A stretch of DNA of 64,000 nt from Natrarchaeobius oligotrophus (GCF_003841465.1 NZ_REFZ01000009.1:1-64000); one strand, 5' to 3'. Shown: positions 26,387 to 35,871, numbered from the stretch's first letter. The notes: generated by a model not told the origin, from the sequence alone. Translations and numbers: made by a program.

Positions 26387-27451
26387 CTATCCGGGGTTGA
26401 CCGCAGGCGACGCGGGGATCGGTTCGCTCTCACGGGCGGTCGTCTCGATCGATCGAACGACGAACGCCGTCACGTCGATGCACTCGTCGAGGAGACGATC
26501 GCGGCGACGCTCCCAGACGTCCACCTCCGATTCGAGGATCGAGACGGCCGTTTCGAGCGCCTGCTCGTGACGTTCGTCACCGTTGTAGCTGTACAGCAGC
26601 CCGTACTTCGACAGCTCGTCCGTGTAGCCGAGCGAGAGCGAGTTCACGTACACCGCGGGTGTGCCCAGCACCGCGGCCTCGGCAGCCGTCGTCGCGCCCT
26701 CGCCGACGACGACGTCGGCGAACGCGAGCAGGTCGTGCATCCGCTCCGGCGGCGTCCGAAGCCGGTAGGACGCGACGTCCGACGGCGGCTCTCCCTCCGC
26801 GGTGACCAGGACGGTCGTCCCGGCGGCCTCGAGTCGCTCGATCACCTCGCGCGGATCGTCGAAGCCGCCGTGACCGACGTCGTGCGAGGCGTTCCAGCCG
26901 CTGAGGCGCACGACCGCGAACGATTCGTCGGGATCGACTCCGACCTCGTCGAGAACGGAGGGGTCGGGCTCGAACAGGTCGGGATGGAGGTACGCGAGCT
27001 CGTGGGTGCCCGGGTACGTCACCTGCTTCGAGCCGACGTCGCCCCGGTAGCACGCGGGCGTACAGACGACGTCGGCGAACGGATAGCCGAGCGACGTGAT
27101 GAGCGACGCGTGTTCGGTGTCGTAGAAGACGAGGCTCTTCGTGCGAAGCGCCGCGGCGACGTGCGCCGCGGCGACGCCGCCGATGCCGGTGATCACGTCT
27201 GGATCGATCCGTCGAGCCCGGCACAACAGGCGCGCCTCGTAGGCCGCCTGCGTCTTCGCCAGCGAAAGCAGCGAGTCCGCGCCCCCGGCGAGCACCTCGT
27301 GGTCGATTCCGTACGCCTCGAGCAGGTCGATGGCGACTCCCTTCTCCCGCGCGAAGACGTGGACCTCGTGTTCCCGACGCTCGAGGTCGGCGACCGCGTT
27401 TCGGAAGAAGTGCACGTGTCCGGGATGCTGGATCGTCACGACGATCCGCAT
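26387..27451 (-). CDS. DUF354 protein, GT-B/UDP-GlcNAc-epimerase-like fold
   Basis: 354 residues from ATG 27451. MRIVVTIQHPGHVHFFRNAV is the standard DUF354 start. The second half keeps a donor-type site (ADVVVGEGATTAAEAAVLGT) similar to UDP-GlcNAc 2-epimerase or MurG-like enzymes. Its chemistry is unproven. Next to a nucleotide-sugar dehydrogenase and glycosyltransferases it probably makes or transfers an N-acetylated sugar. The gap to the dehydrogenase gene is 49 bp. Confidence 0.82.
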   Translation of the reverse strand: MRIVVTIQHPGHVHFFRNAVADLERREHEVHVFAREKGVAIDLLEAYGIDHEVLAGGADSLLSLAKTQAAYEARLLCRARRIDPDVITGIGGVAAAHVAAALRTKSLVFYDTEHASLITSLGYPFADVVCTPACYRGDVGSKQVTYPGTHELAYLHPDLFEPDPSVLDEVGVDPDESFAVVRLSGWNASHDVGHGGFDDPREVIERLEAAGTTVLVTAEGEPPSDVASYRLRTPPERMHDLLAFADVVVGEGATTAAEAAVLGTPAVYVNSLSLGYTDELSKYGLLYSYNGDERHEQALETAVSILESEVDVWERRRDRLLDECIDVTAFVVRSIETTARESEPIPASPAVNPG

Positions 27452-27500
27452 CACGTGAACACCTCCGCGACGGCATCGCCGATTCCCGCGCTCGTGAACA

Positions 27501-28892
27501 TCATAGCGTTCGATAGGTGAACCCCGCTTCGACGGCGTCGCCCTCGTCGAGCACTCCCCCGACGTCGATCAGCGCGGGATCCTCCGCCAGTTCGTTCGCC
27601 GCCGCCTCGAGGTCGACGCGTTCGAACTCCGCGTGAGGCGTCGACAGCACGACCGCGTCGAATCCCTCGAAGGTGAGCCGATCCTGAACCTCGAGGTCGA
27701 ACGACTCGCGGACGGCGTCTTCGCTCGCGAGCGGATCGAACCCCTCGACGTGTACGTCGTACTCCCGAAGTTCGTCGACGACGTCGGCGACTTTCGAGCT
27801 TCGAATGTCGCCCACGTTCGGCTTGTACGCGAGGCCGAGCACGAGCACCCGGCTCTCGCGGAGCGTCTTGTGACACCGGTTCAGCGCCTTGATCGTCAGC
27901 TCCGCGACGTAGTCGGGCATCGACTCGTTCACCGACCGACCGGATCGAACCAGCTCGGGTTCGAAGCCGTCGCGGGACGTGCGGTACGCCAGGAAGTACG
28001 GATCGACGGGGATACAGTGGCCGCCGACCAGCCCGGGGCGGTAGCCGTGGAAGTTCCACTTCGTCTCCGCGGCCTCGAGGACGGCCCGGGTGTCGACGTC
28101 CATGCGTTCGAACGCGATCGCGAGCTCGTTGACGAACGCGATGTTGAGATCGCGCTGAGCGTTCTCGACGACCTTCGAGGCTTCGGCGACCTCGATCGAG
28201 GGGGCGCGGTGGACGCCGGCGTCGACGATCGATTCGTATCGTCGTGCGACGTCCTCGAGGACCTTCTCGTTCTGACCGCTGACGACTTTCACGACGTCCT
28301 CGAGGCCGTGATCGTCGTCGCCCGGCGTCGCTCGCTCCGGGGAGTAGCCGACGAAGAAGTCTTCGCCCGCGGTCAGTCCGGAGGCGTCTTCGAGCGCGGG
28401 CATGAACACTTCCCGGGTCGCTCCGGGATAGACGGTCGACTCGAGAACTACCGTCGTTCCGGCGCTCATCCTCGAGCCCACAGTTCGGGCGGCGCTCTCG
28501 ACGTAGCTCATGTCGGGTCTGCTCGCGTCGTCGATCGGCGTCGGGACGGCGACGATTACGTACTCGGCGTCGGCGATCGCCGTCGCTTTCGTCGTAAACG
28601 AGATGTCGGCCTCGTGGACGGCGTCGATCGGGAGTTCGCCGGTCGTCTTCGCTCCCGACCGAAGTCGCTCGACCGTCGATTCGTCGACGTCGTATCCGAT
28701 AACGCGGTACTCCGCGCGTGCGAATCCGACCGCGAGCGGCAGCCCGACGTAGCCGAGTCCGACGACGCAGATCGTCGCGTTACGGGCCGATTCGTCGAAC
28801 TCTTCCCGCCGACCGCTGGTTTCCGGTTCGGTGCGACCGACCGCGTACCGATCGTCCGTTCGATTCTCCGTGTCGCTGATTGTCGGAGTCAT
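27501..28892 (-). CDS. nucleotide-sugar dehydrogenase (UDP-glucose/UDP-ManNAc type)
   Basis: 463 residues. A 40-residue polar N-terminal extension precedes the NAD site VVGLGYVGLPLAV (about 43-55). Other family marks: ESTVYPGAT, FVGYSPERATPGD, catalytic Cys293 in GGHCIPVDPY and LGLAYKPNVGDIRSS. The enzyme oxidises the C6 alcohol of a UDP-sugar to a uronic acid with two NAD+. The sugar is not decidable from sequence alone; the GGHCIPVDP wording is more common in the UDP-ManNAc branch. First gene of the leftward glycan operon. Confidence 0.9.
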   Translation of the reverse strand: MTPTISDTENRTDDRYAVGRTEPETSGRREEFDESARNATICVVGLGYVGLPLAVGFARAEYRVIGYDVDESTVERLRSGAKTTGELPIDAVHEADISFTTKATAIADAEYVIVAVPTPIDDASRPDMSYVESAARTVGSRMSAGTTVVLESTVYPGATREVFMPALEDASGLTAGEDFFVGYSPERATPGDDDHGLEDVVKVVSGQNEKVLEDVARRYESIVDAGVHRAPSIEVAEASKVVENAQRDLNIAFVNELAIAFERMDVDTRAVLEAAETKWNFHGYRPGLVGGHCIPVDPYFLAYRTSRDGFEPELVRSGRSVNESMPDYVAELTIKALNRCHKTLRESRVLVLGLAYKPNVGDIRSSKVADVVDELREYDVHVEGFDPLASEDAVRESFDLEVQDRLTFEGFDAVVLSTPHAEFERVDLEAAANELAEDPALIDVGGVLDEGDAVEAGFTYRTL

Positions 28893-29241
28893 GGGTGGTA
28901 CCTTCTCGAGGGAGGCGACGCACGTGGTCGTGCGTCAGCGTCCCGTCTGCTTCGAATCCCGCCGATTTCGGGACTGCCCTCGAACGAGGGAACCGGTCCC
29001 GATCCGTTTACTATACCCTCGATAAACGATTGCGACCGTCTCAACGCCCGAAAAGCCGAGATAGGTGCCGCATACGGTGGGTTTCCGACAGTTCGAATCA
29101 AATTCGAATGTGCGGCTTAGCCGGATGATAAGCGACCCTGTACGAACCCATAATGAAGTTCCCCGTCGTCACAGATCGGAGTGCGGTCGCCGCGACCTGG
29201 TCGACGCCCGGACGCGGCGGTCGCCTCGAATCGCGATAGCC
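28893..29241. other. divergent intergenic region
   Basis: 349 bp between the dehydrogenase operon and the HTH gene. A TATA-like TTTACTATACCC on the plus strand (about 29007-29018; minus strand GGGTATAGTAAA) could drive the leftward operon with a leader of about 90 bp. A 28-codon frame at 29153-29239 precedes the HTH gene but has no independent support. Confidence 0.4.
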
Positions 29242-29916
29242 ATGAACGCTCGCTCCCAGATCGGCACCGGACCGGCCGACCCCGCGGAAGGGTACCGTGT
29301 CCCCATCGAAACGGTCTCGGCTGCCGCCTACGACGCGTACCCCGACGTTCCCGTCAGCTACCCGCTCGGCGCCGACGTCCCGATCGGCGGCTGGACGTTC
29401 TGGATCACGGCGATCCGGAACGCGTCTGCCTGGGAGTGGGCGCTGCTCGCGGTTCTGTTTTCGTTGATCGTCGCACTGGTCGGGATCCGGGGCAGACAGC
29501 TCCTGTTCGACCGCGACCTCGCGGTCGCATCGCCCCAACTGGGCTCCACCCACCCCGAACCGCCAGACGCCCCGAATTCCGACGAGGGGGAGGTCGATCG
29601 CTCCCGACCCGTCGGCCGGTGCGCGTACGAGCGCGTCGTTCCGGTCGAAACCCCACCGGAACTCCTCAGCGACGAGGGACGCGTCGTTCAGTTGCTCGTC
29701 GAAAACGACGGCGAGATCCGCCAGCACCGGATCACCGACGAAACGGGCTGGTCGAAGTCCAAGGTTAGCCGGCTCACCTCGAGTATGTGCGAGGACGGAA
29801 CGATCGAGAAGACCACCGTCGGTCGAGAGAACGTCGTCTCGCTTCCGGAGTCGCGGCCCGACGAGCGAACCTCTCCCGCTGACGCCGACGATCCGCTTCC
29901 TCCTCGTAGCCGGTGA
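29242..29916 (+). CDS. membrane-anchored winged-helix regulator
   Basis: 224 residues from ATG 29242; a longer N-terminus is possible but is Arg-rich and unlike the rest. An extracellular N-terminal part of about 60 residues, one membrane helix (WALLAVLFSLIVALVGI) and a linker come first. The C-terminal winged helix follows (ELLSDEGRVVQLLVENDGEI, then DETGWSKSKVSRLTSSM), as in MarR-like domains of haloarchaeal one-component membrane regulators. It faces the glycan operon divergently and may regulate it. Confidence 0.8.
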   Translation: MNARSQIGTGPADPAEGYRVPIETVSAAAYDAYPDVPVSYPLGADVPIGGWTFWITAIRNASAWEWALLAVLFSLIVALVGIRGRQLLFDRDLAVASPQLGSTHPEPPDAPNSDEGEVDRSRPVGRCAYERVVPVETPPELLSDEGRVVQLLVENDGEIRQHRITDETGWSKSKVSRLTSSMCEDGTIEKTTVGRENVVSLPESRPDERTSPADADDPLPPRSR

Positions 29917-30624
29917 ACGCCGGTGCAATCCCGTCGATAAACCGGCGACCGACACGACGTCCGCGGCCGCTCGAGTGCGACCGGCGAGTACGTCGATTCA
30001 CTGCGTATCGCGCCGTCCAAGCGATCCGGCCGCCGATTCTCTCAGCAACGTTTCACGTTTGGTCCTTTCCCGATACCTTCGAGAAACTCTTTAGAGTCCG
30101 TATTGGCCCGATTCAGCGGATGCGGAGAGCGAGACCTCTTCCGATTCCTGACCGACGGATGACCGTTGCCGGCCGTTCGGTCGCACGCGTTGGTCGTCTC
30201 CTCGAAAGTCAACTTCCGATGGAGGTTCGCTTCATCGAGACCTCTCCCGTCGAGGTTCGTCTTCTCGCGACCTCTCCCGATCGACGACTCGCGCACGCTC
30301 GAGACGATCATCCCGTTCACCGCGTTTTCGATCCTGTCGGACCGGACAGCCGTTACCCCGTTCGTCCCGGCGGCCGGATTTTACCGCCGCCCTAAGCCGA
30401 CGTGCAGCGCGTGCAATCGTCTCACCTCCTGGCACCGTCTGGAACGGCGCGTCGGGTGCCGTCCGATACGGACCGAAGAACGGGCGATCCGACGTTTGCT
30501 TCACGACGCGCAGCGCCGTCTGCGCCGCGGCTCCGCTTATTCGTTCTATAGTAAAGCGGCTTCCCGCCGTCGCGACCGATAGCGCCCCGGCCGTTCCACT
30601 CGGACGGTCGGGCACGATCCACCC
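29917..30624. other. long intergenic region with the glmS promoter
   Basis: 708 bp. No convincing gene: frames are Arg/Ser-rich. Two imperfect 30-bp direct copies (GAGGTTCG ... GACCTCTCCCG) occur around 30220-30283. A TATA-like TTCTATAGTAAAG at about 30544-30556 lies upstream of the small frame and glmS. Confidence 0.45.
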
Positions 30625-30759
30625 ATGACACGAACCAGCACCGAACGCCGGAGCGTCGTCCCGACTCGAGCCGTCGCGAATCCGTCCGTGCCGGACGAAA
30701 CCGCCCCCGGGCGTCGTTCGCCGGCTGCTGTACCGCGGCGAACGGAGGTGACCGGCTGA
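30625..30759 (+). CDS. possible 44-codon leader frame coupled to glmS
   Basis: ATG 30625 opens 44 codons ending TGA 30757-30759, whose last base is the first base of the glmS ATG (TGATG). It lies about 70 bp after a TATA box. The peptide is Arg/Pro/Thr-rich with no recognisable domain, so it may be a regulatory leader or a chance frame. The overlap with a strong Shine-Dalgarno for glmS (GGAGGTG at 30744-30750) is what makes it noteworthy. Confidence 0.3.
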   Translation: MTRTSTERRSVVPTRAVANPSVPDETAPGRRSPAAVPRRTEVTG

Positions 30760-32567
30760 TGTGCGGCATCATCGCCCGGATCGGTCGCGACGAAGCGGCG
30801 GAGACGTTGCTTTCGGGACTCGAGAACCTCGAGTACCGCGGATACGATTCGGCTGGAATCGCCGTTCAGAACGGGTCGGGTGTCAAGGTCCACAAGTGTT
30901 CTGGCGACGTTTCCGACCTCGAATCCCAACTCGACGAAACGCCACACGGCAACGTCGGGATCGGTCACACCCGCTGGAGCACGCACGGGCCTCCCACGGA
31001 CGAGAACGCCCACCCGCACACCGACACCGCGGGCGACGTGGCCGTCGTCCACAACGGCGTCATCGACAACTACGCCGAGCTGCGGGAGGATCTGCACTCG
31101 AGAGGACACGTCTTCGAGAGCGACACCGACACGGAGGTCATTCCGCACCTCATCGACGAGTACCTGAAGACGACTGACGAGACCGAACTGGCGGTCCGAC
31201 GCGCCGTCGACACGCTCGAGGGTAGCTACGCGATCGCCGCGATCGTCGACGGCGAGGAACGCGTCTACGCGGCTCGGAAGGGCTCCCCACTCGTCCTCGG
31301 TCTGGACGACGGCGGCTGGTTCCTCGCGAGCGACGTGCCGGCGTTTCTCGAACACACGGACGAGGTCGTCTACCTCGAAGACGGCGACGCCGTCGTCCTC
31401 GAGCCGCACGACTACGCGATCACCGACCTCGAGGGCCGACCGGTCGAGCGACCGGTCGACACCGTCGACTGGGACCCACAGGACGCCGGAAAGGGAGAGT
31501 ACGACCACTACATGCTCAAGGAGATCCACAGTCAGCCGACGGCGCTCTCGAACGCGATCGACGGGCGAGTCGTCGACGGCGAGGTTTCGTTCGAGGACCT
31601 GCCACCGGGCACGTTCGCCGACGTCGAAACGGTGCAACTCGTCGCCTGCGGGACGTCGTATCACGCGTCGCTGTTCGGCACGCATCTGCTGCGGTCCGCG
31701 GGCGTTTCGGCCGATGCGATTCGCGCGAGCGAGTACGAACCGGTCTCGGGTCCGGTCGACGAGCGCACGCTCGTGGTCGCGGTCACCCAGAGCGGCGAGA
31801 CCGCCGATACGCTCGACGCCGTCCGAACTGCGAGCGACCGCGGCGCACGCTCGCTCGCCGTCACCAACGTCGTCGGCTCGACCGCGGCGCGCGAAGCCGA
31901 CGACGCCCTCTACATCCGGGCCGGCCCGGAGGTCGGCGTCGCCGCGACGAAGACGTTCTCGTCGCAGGCTGTCACCCTCGCGCTGCTGTCCCAGCGACTC
32001 GCCGCGGACCTGCCCGAAGCGACTCCACCCGCCGACTCGACGGCGATGCTCGAGGCGCTCGACGACCTTCCGAACCAGGCCGAATCCGTGCTGGCGGAGA
32101 GTCGAGCGTCCGCCCTCGCGCGCGAACTGCTCGACGCTCGATCGTACTTTTTCATCGGTCGCGGACTGGGTCGGTCGGTCGCCCTCGAGGGCGCGTTGAA
32201 GTTCAAGGAGATCACGTACGAGCACGCCGAAGGGTTCGCGTCGGGGGCGCTCAAACACGGACCGCTCGCGCTCGTCACCGAGGAGTCGCCGGTGTTTGCG
32301 GTCTACACCGGCGGCGAGGACGGAAAGACGACGACCAACGCGACCGAGGCGCGCTCGCGCGGCGCGCCGATCGTCGCCGTCGGACCGGACGACCATCCGC
32401 TCGCCGACGCTGCAGACGCTCACCTGTCGGTTCCGGACACGCACCCCGTCTGGACGGCGCTGCTCGCGAACGTGCAGCTCCAGCTCGTCTCCTACCACGC
32501 GGCGGCCCTGCTGGATCGACCGATCGACAAACCTCGAAATCTCGCGAAGAGCGTGACGGTCGAATAG
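30759..32567 (+). CDS. glmS: glutamine--fructose-6-phosphate aminotransferase (isomerizing)
   Basis: 602 residues, the normal length. N-terminal Ntn glutaminase with nucleophile Cys2 (MCGIIARIGR), then LEYRGYDSAG and GHTRWSTHG. Two SIS domains follow (ACGTSYHASL; TQSGETADTL; GRGLGRSVALEGALKFKE), and the C-terminus is DKPRNLAKSVTVE. It converts fructose-6-phosphate and glutamine to glucosamine-6-phosphate, the entry point to UDP-GlcNAc, and fits at the end of the glycan region. A Shine-Dalgarno GGAGGTG ends 8 bp before the ATG. Confidence 0.96.
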   Translation: MCGIIARIGRDEAAETLLSGLENLEYRGYDSAGIAVQNGSGVKVHKCSGDVSDLESQLDETPHGNVGIGHTRWSTHGPPTDENAHPHTDTAGDVAVVHNGVIDNYAELREDLHSRGHVFESDTDTEVIPHLIDEYLKTTDETELAVRRAVDTLEGSYAIAAIVDGEERVYAARKGSPLVLGLDDGGWFLASDVPAFLEHTDEVVYLEDGDAVVLEPHDYAITDLEGRPVERPVDTVDWDPQDAGKGEYDHYMLKEIHSQPTALSNAIDGRVVDGEVSFEDLPPGTFADVETVQLVACGTSYHASLFGTHLLRSAGVSADAIRASEYEPVSGPVDERTLVVAVTQSGETADTLDAVRTASDRGARSLAVTNVVGSTAAREADDALYIRAGPEVGVAATKTFSSQAVTLALLSQRLAADLPEATPPADSTAMLEALDDLPNQAESVLAESRASALARELLDARSYFFIGRGLGRSVALEGALKFKEITYEHAEGFASGALKHGPLALVTEESPVFAVYTGGEDGKTTTNATEARSRGAPIVAVGPDDHPLADAADAHLSVPDTHPVWTALLANVQLQLVSYHAAALLDRPIDKPRNLAKSVTVE

Positions 32568-33239
32568 CGATCGTCCGAGCGAGACGCTCGTATCTTCCGT
32601 TCGTCAGATCCCGCTTTTCGTCCCGCGTTGGGCTCGTTCGTCCCTTCGGCCGTCGCTCTCTGATCGCCCGATCGTTGCGTCCCGCGCCGTCCGGCTCCCG
32701 CTTTATGTCCCGGAACGGCCCGCGACTCCGACCGGAGCACTGATCACGGATCGGCCGTCGGACCTCTCGTCGTCGGTTCTTGCACGTCCCGTTAGTAGCC
32801 ACTGAACGTCAACGCTTACTCGATCGCACGGGGGGAGCGCGGTTCGGAGCGAACGAAGTGAGCGAGAACCGCGTACGGCGAGCGGGGAGGGACGACCCGC
32901 GAGCTACGAAGTGAGCGAGAACTGCGGATAGTGCGATCGGTGTGTGAATCGCTTCAGTCCAGTATATTCGTCCGGCCGGATTCCCACCCTTTCGAGCCCG
33001 ATCGCCGTCGAACGTGGTCTAAACGATCGGGTATCGACTCCGTCGCCCGTCGCTGAAAACCGATCGGCTCGCCGCCGAAAACCGGTCGCGGCAGCGGGTA
33101 CGTCGGACCCGTGACGAGTATACACGTACGAAACTGGGTCGACGTCAGCGGAATACGAAGGAGCCACTCGAGGTCGATCGACGCTCGAGAGGCCGAGTCA
33201 CAGCGAGTCGGTAAAGTGGGCCGTTCACTGACGAGGCAG
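32568..33239. other. long intergenic region with a repeat element
   Basis: 672 bp without a convincing coding frame. It contains the composite inverted-repeat element at 32793-32962. A TATA-like CTTTATG near 32700 is not followed by a gene. Confidence 0.5.
32793..32962. repeat. 170-bp composite inverted-repeat element
   Basis: The left end TAGTAGCCACTGAACG runs to CGATCGCAC (32829). The right end begins GTGCGATCGGTGTGTGAATC (32931) and reads GCTTCAGTCC. The first 12 bases match the arm of the element at 23021-23100. The core holds a second hairpin (CGCGGTTC/GAACCGCG) and two copies of ACGAAGTGAGCGAGAAC. It looks like a family member enlarged by an internal insertion. Confidence 0.6.
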
Positions 33240-34199
33240 CTAGTCGTCTTCCGCGTCGAGGACCAACACGAGTTGCTCGTCGTCGCCGTCGAGTTCGATC
33301 TCGGCGTCGTCGTCCTCGTGGTCGTCCGCGGAGGCGACGACCTCGTAGGTTCCGTCCGCGAGATCGAACTCGACCTCGCCGTCGCCGTCGGTCGTCGCTT
33401 CTTCCCGATCGCCCAGGAGCCGCCGCTCGGTCACCTCGACCGTGGCGTCCTCGAGCGGATCGCCGTCGTCGTCGACGACCGTTACCGTGAGTACATTCCG
33501 CTCGTCGGCATCGTCGTTACCGTCGTCATCGTCGTCGCTCGGCTCGAGCACCAGCGTCAGGCGCTCGTCGTCGCCGTCGATCTCCATTTCCGCGCCGTCG
33601 TCCTCGTGGTCGTCCGCGGAGGCGACGACCTCGTAGGTTCCGTCCGCGAGATCGAACTCGACCTCGCCGTTGCCGTCCGTCTCGAGTTCGTCCTCGTCCG
33701 GCCCGCCCTCGTCGATCGCGTCGACCTCGACGGTGGCGTCCTCGAGGGGATCGCCGTCGTCGGTTTCGACCGCGACGGTCAGCGTGTGGCGTTCGTCTTC
33801 TCCGTCGCTGTCTTCCTCGTCGCCGTCATCGGCGTCGTCGTCCCCGCTGTCACCGCTGCCTCCGTCACCGATGTCGTCGTCTTCGTCGTCACTACTGTCG
33901 TCTTCGCTTCGATCGCCGTCGCTGTCGTCGGTTTCGTCGCTGCTCTCGCCGTCGCCGTTGTCGTCCGCGTCTCCGTCCTCGTCATCGACGCTTGCGTCGT
34001 CTTCGCCGCTACCGATTGGTTCTTCGGAGTCGTCTCCTCCGTCGGCGAACGAGCCGACCGTGTCGTCGATAGACGAGCCGCTCGCTGCGAGACCCAGTCC
34101 GGCGACGAGCAGCGCGACGCCGGCGACGACAAGCGCTACCTGCACGCCGGTCTGGATCGATCGCGTTCTCGCTTTCCGTGGACGGACGTCGGAGCGCAT
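33240..34199 (-). CDS. single-pass membrane protein with two carboxypeptidase-regulatory-like repeats
   Basis: 319 residues. One membrane helix (about 20-42) follows a basic N-terminus, then a very acidic spacer of about 90 residues. Two beta-sandwich repeats follow (about 137-220 and 233-316). Each has DGDPLEDATVEV, then GEVEFDLADGTYEVVASADD, the signature of transthyretin-like carboxypeptidase-regulatory domains. The repeats contain a 75-bp stretch identical at DNA level (33308-33382 and 33596-33670), pointing to recent duplication or gene conversion. Probably an outward-facing structural or adhesive protein. Confidence 0.78.
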   Translation of the reverse strand: MRSDVRPRKARTRSIQTGVQVALVVAGVALLVAGLGLAASGSSIDDTVGSFADGGDDSEEPIGSGEDDASVDDEDGDADDNGDGESSDETDDSDGDRSEDDSSDDEDDDIGDGGSGDSGDDDADDGDEEDSDGEDERHTLTVAVETDDGDPLEDATVEVDAIDEGGPDEDELETDGNGEVEFDLADGTYEVVASADDHEDDGAEMEIDGDDERLTLVLEPSDDDDDGNDDADERNVLTVTVVDDDGDPLEDATVEVTERRLLGDREEATTDGDGEVEFDLADGTYEVVASADDHEDDDAEIELDGDDEQLVLVLDAEDD

Positions 34200-34528
34200 G
34201 GTTGTGTCTCGTCGTAGCTAGCCGCGGTACTCGATCGCGCTCTGTCCCGGCGGATCACCGGTGCGAGATCGCCGGTTCCCGACCGGCGCGGACCGATCCG
34301 CTTTCGTTTCGACGACGCGTCTTGTCTTCGCGTCGGCCCCTGCACCGTTCCACCGGGTGAGCGCTCTGGGTTGCATCGAGCGAACCGTTTCTCCCGCCGG
34401 CGGTTCACTATGGGGCCGTTAAATTCGTTTCGCGGTCGAAATCTCAGCGTCCGCCGGCCGCTCACGACCCGCCCGACGACGACTGCGGCGCATCGATGAA
34501 ACCCGTCGCTCGCTCGAGCGAAATCCGG
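34200..34528. other. intergenic, no gene seen
   Basis: 329 bp between two leftward genes. No clear RNA gene or coding frame. The right half encodes Arg-rich frames only. Confidence 0.5.
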
Positions 34529-35479
34529 TCAACACCCGTCTCCGAACGTTCCGTCCAGCGCCATCGAGTGGTGATCGTAGTATGCATAGAGGTTCTTCGG
34601 GGAGACGTACCGACCGCCGTAGTAGCCGGCGGGCCCCGTCGTCTCGATGACGTTGTCCTCGAGGTCGGCGGTGAATCGCACGTCGCGTCGATCGTAGACG
34701 AGATCGCCGTCGAGGCGGTACTGGACGACGCCGTCGGCGTTCGCCCGACCGTTCGTGACCGTGTTCACGCAGACGTAGTATCCGAACTCGTACCACCGGC
34801 CCGGTACGATTTCGGCCTCGTTCACGACGTACTCCTCGCCGTCGAGGAGGTAGTCGTGATCCTGGGACTCGTCCATGTGGTAGGTGTGCGAGAGGAGCCG
34901 GAACGGCCCGTCGGCCTCGCCCCCGCTGGTGGTGACGTAGAGTCGATTGCTCCAGCCGTTCGTTCCGTCGGGGACGCCGCCGCCCGCACTTCCCTCGCCC
35001 AGCGCCATCGCGCAGTTCCAGAGTCGACAGTTCGACGGATCGCGACCGGGCATCTCCCAGCCCGTGTCGAGCGCGAAGTGGACTCGTCCATCGAGTTCGA
35101 AGACGCCGTCGTCGAGATCGTAGTGGGTGCTCACGCCCCAGCTCTGTCCGTCGCGAATGCGCATCTGGAGCGCGCGCTCCCCGGAGTACGTGGGACTGGC
35201 GACCAGGGTCGCGTTGTCGGGATCGCCGTTGGATCGCCAGTAGACGTCGTCCCAGCTGTCGTAGTCGTCGTAATCGAGGTGGATCTCCTCCGTCGGTCTG
35301 TTACAGCCACTCGCTGCGCTCGCAGCGGCGGCTCCCGTCGATCCCAGGAGTGCGGTGGCACCCAGCAGACTCCCCGAACGAAGGGCGCGCCGGCGTGTCA
35401 TCCCTGGCGCGATCGCTGGATCGGCCGCGTCGTTCGTCCGTTCGCCATCGGTCGTACGGCTGCGAGAGTCTTCCGTCAT
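34529..35479 (-). CDS. Tat-exported polysaccharide-lyase-like protein
   Basis: 316 residues from ATG 35479; the open frame extends far upstream through the next gene but that part is not coding. Tat motif TRRRALRSG after a polar stretch, signal ending AAAASAA. The mature part is a jelly-roll/concanavalin-like fold: ERALQMRIRDGQSWGVSTHY, then NRLYVTT, GRWYEFGYYVCVN, DGVVQYRLDGDLVYDRRD and AYYDHHSMALDG. The pattern recalls PL14/PL20-type lyases, which cleave acidic polysaccharides; the exact family is a guess. It may act on the exported glycan made by the upstream genes. Confidence 0.68.
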   Translation of the reverse strand: MTEDSRSRTTDGERTNDAADPAIAPGMTRRRALRSGSLLGATALLGSTGAAAASAASGCNRPTEEIHLDYDDYDSWDDVYWRSNGDPDNATLVASPTYSGERALQMRIRDGQSWGVSTHYDLDDGVFELDGRVHFALDTGWEMPGRDPSNCRLWNCAMALGEGSAGGGVPDGTNGWSNRLYVTTSGGEADGPFRLLSHTYHMDESQDHDYLLDGEEYVVNEAEIVPGRWYEFGYYVCVNTVTNGRANADGVVQYRLDGDLVYDRRDVRFTADLEDNVIETTGPAGYYGGRYVSPKNLYAYYDHHSMALDGTFGDGC

Positions 35480-35871
35480 GCTGGTTGTGATCGGAATCGC
35501 TCGCACAATAGTATTGAACGGCTGACCGATCGTAACAAACTCCTTCCTGATCGCGGCGGCTCGGCGCGATTTCCGCGCGAGACGATCAGATCTCCGCTTG
35601 CACTGTTCGCGGCGTGCAACGATTGCTACTCGCACAACCGTTTGAAATCCCCGTTCCCGCGACCGTTGACGCCCGAACCGCGATCGCGACGAATCGAACG
35701 CCGTGACCGAGTGACCGACCATTCCAGAATCGAAACGTGTTCGACGCTCCGCCGGGCCAACCGATGCTCGCGTCGGTCGGATCTCCCGAGCGGTATCGAG
35801 GCCCACTCCTCGACGGGAGAGCGCTTCGTGGATCGTCCCCCCGTCGGCTCGCCGACGGCCGACCGCTCCGG
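35480..35871. other. intergenic with promoter of the lyase-like gene
   Basis: 392 bp between two leftward genes. A minus-strand TATA-like CAATACTATTG lies at about 35505-35515, roughly 30 bp before the start at 35479. Nothing else was recognised. Confidence 0.45.

Noticed and set aside
30232-30615. 127-codon minus-strand frame before glmS
   Set aside because: Arg-rich end, no promoter or ribosome site, and it covers the glmS promoter; cannot be supported.
30546-32498. 650-codon minus-strand frame over glmS
   Set aside because: It is antisense to glmS, which is certain, and shows no domain; high-GC codon bias opens such frames.
33111-34217. 368-codon plus-strand frame
   Set aside because: Antisense to the repeat-domain surface protein, whose acidic composition and transthyretin-like repeats are convincing.
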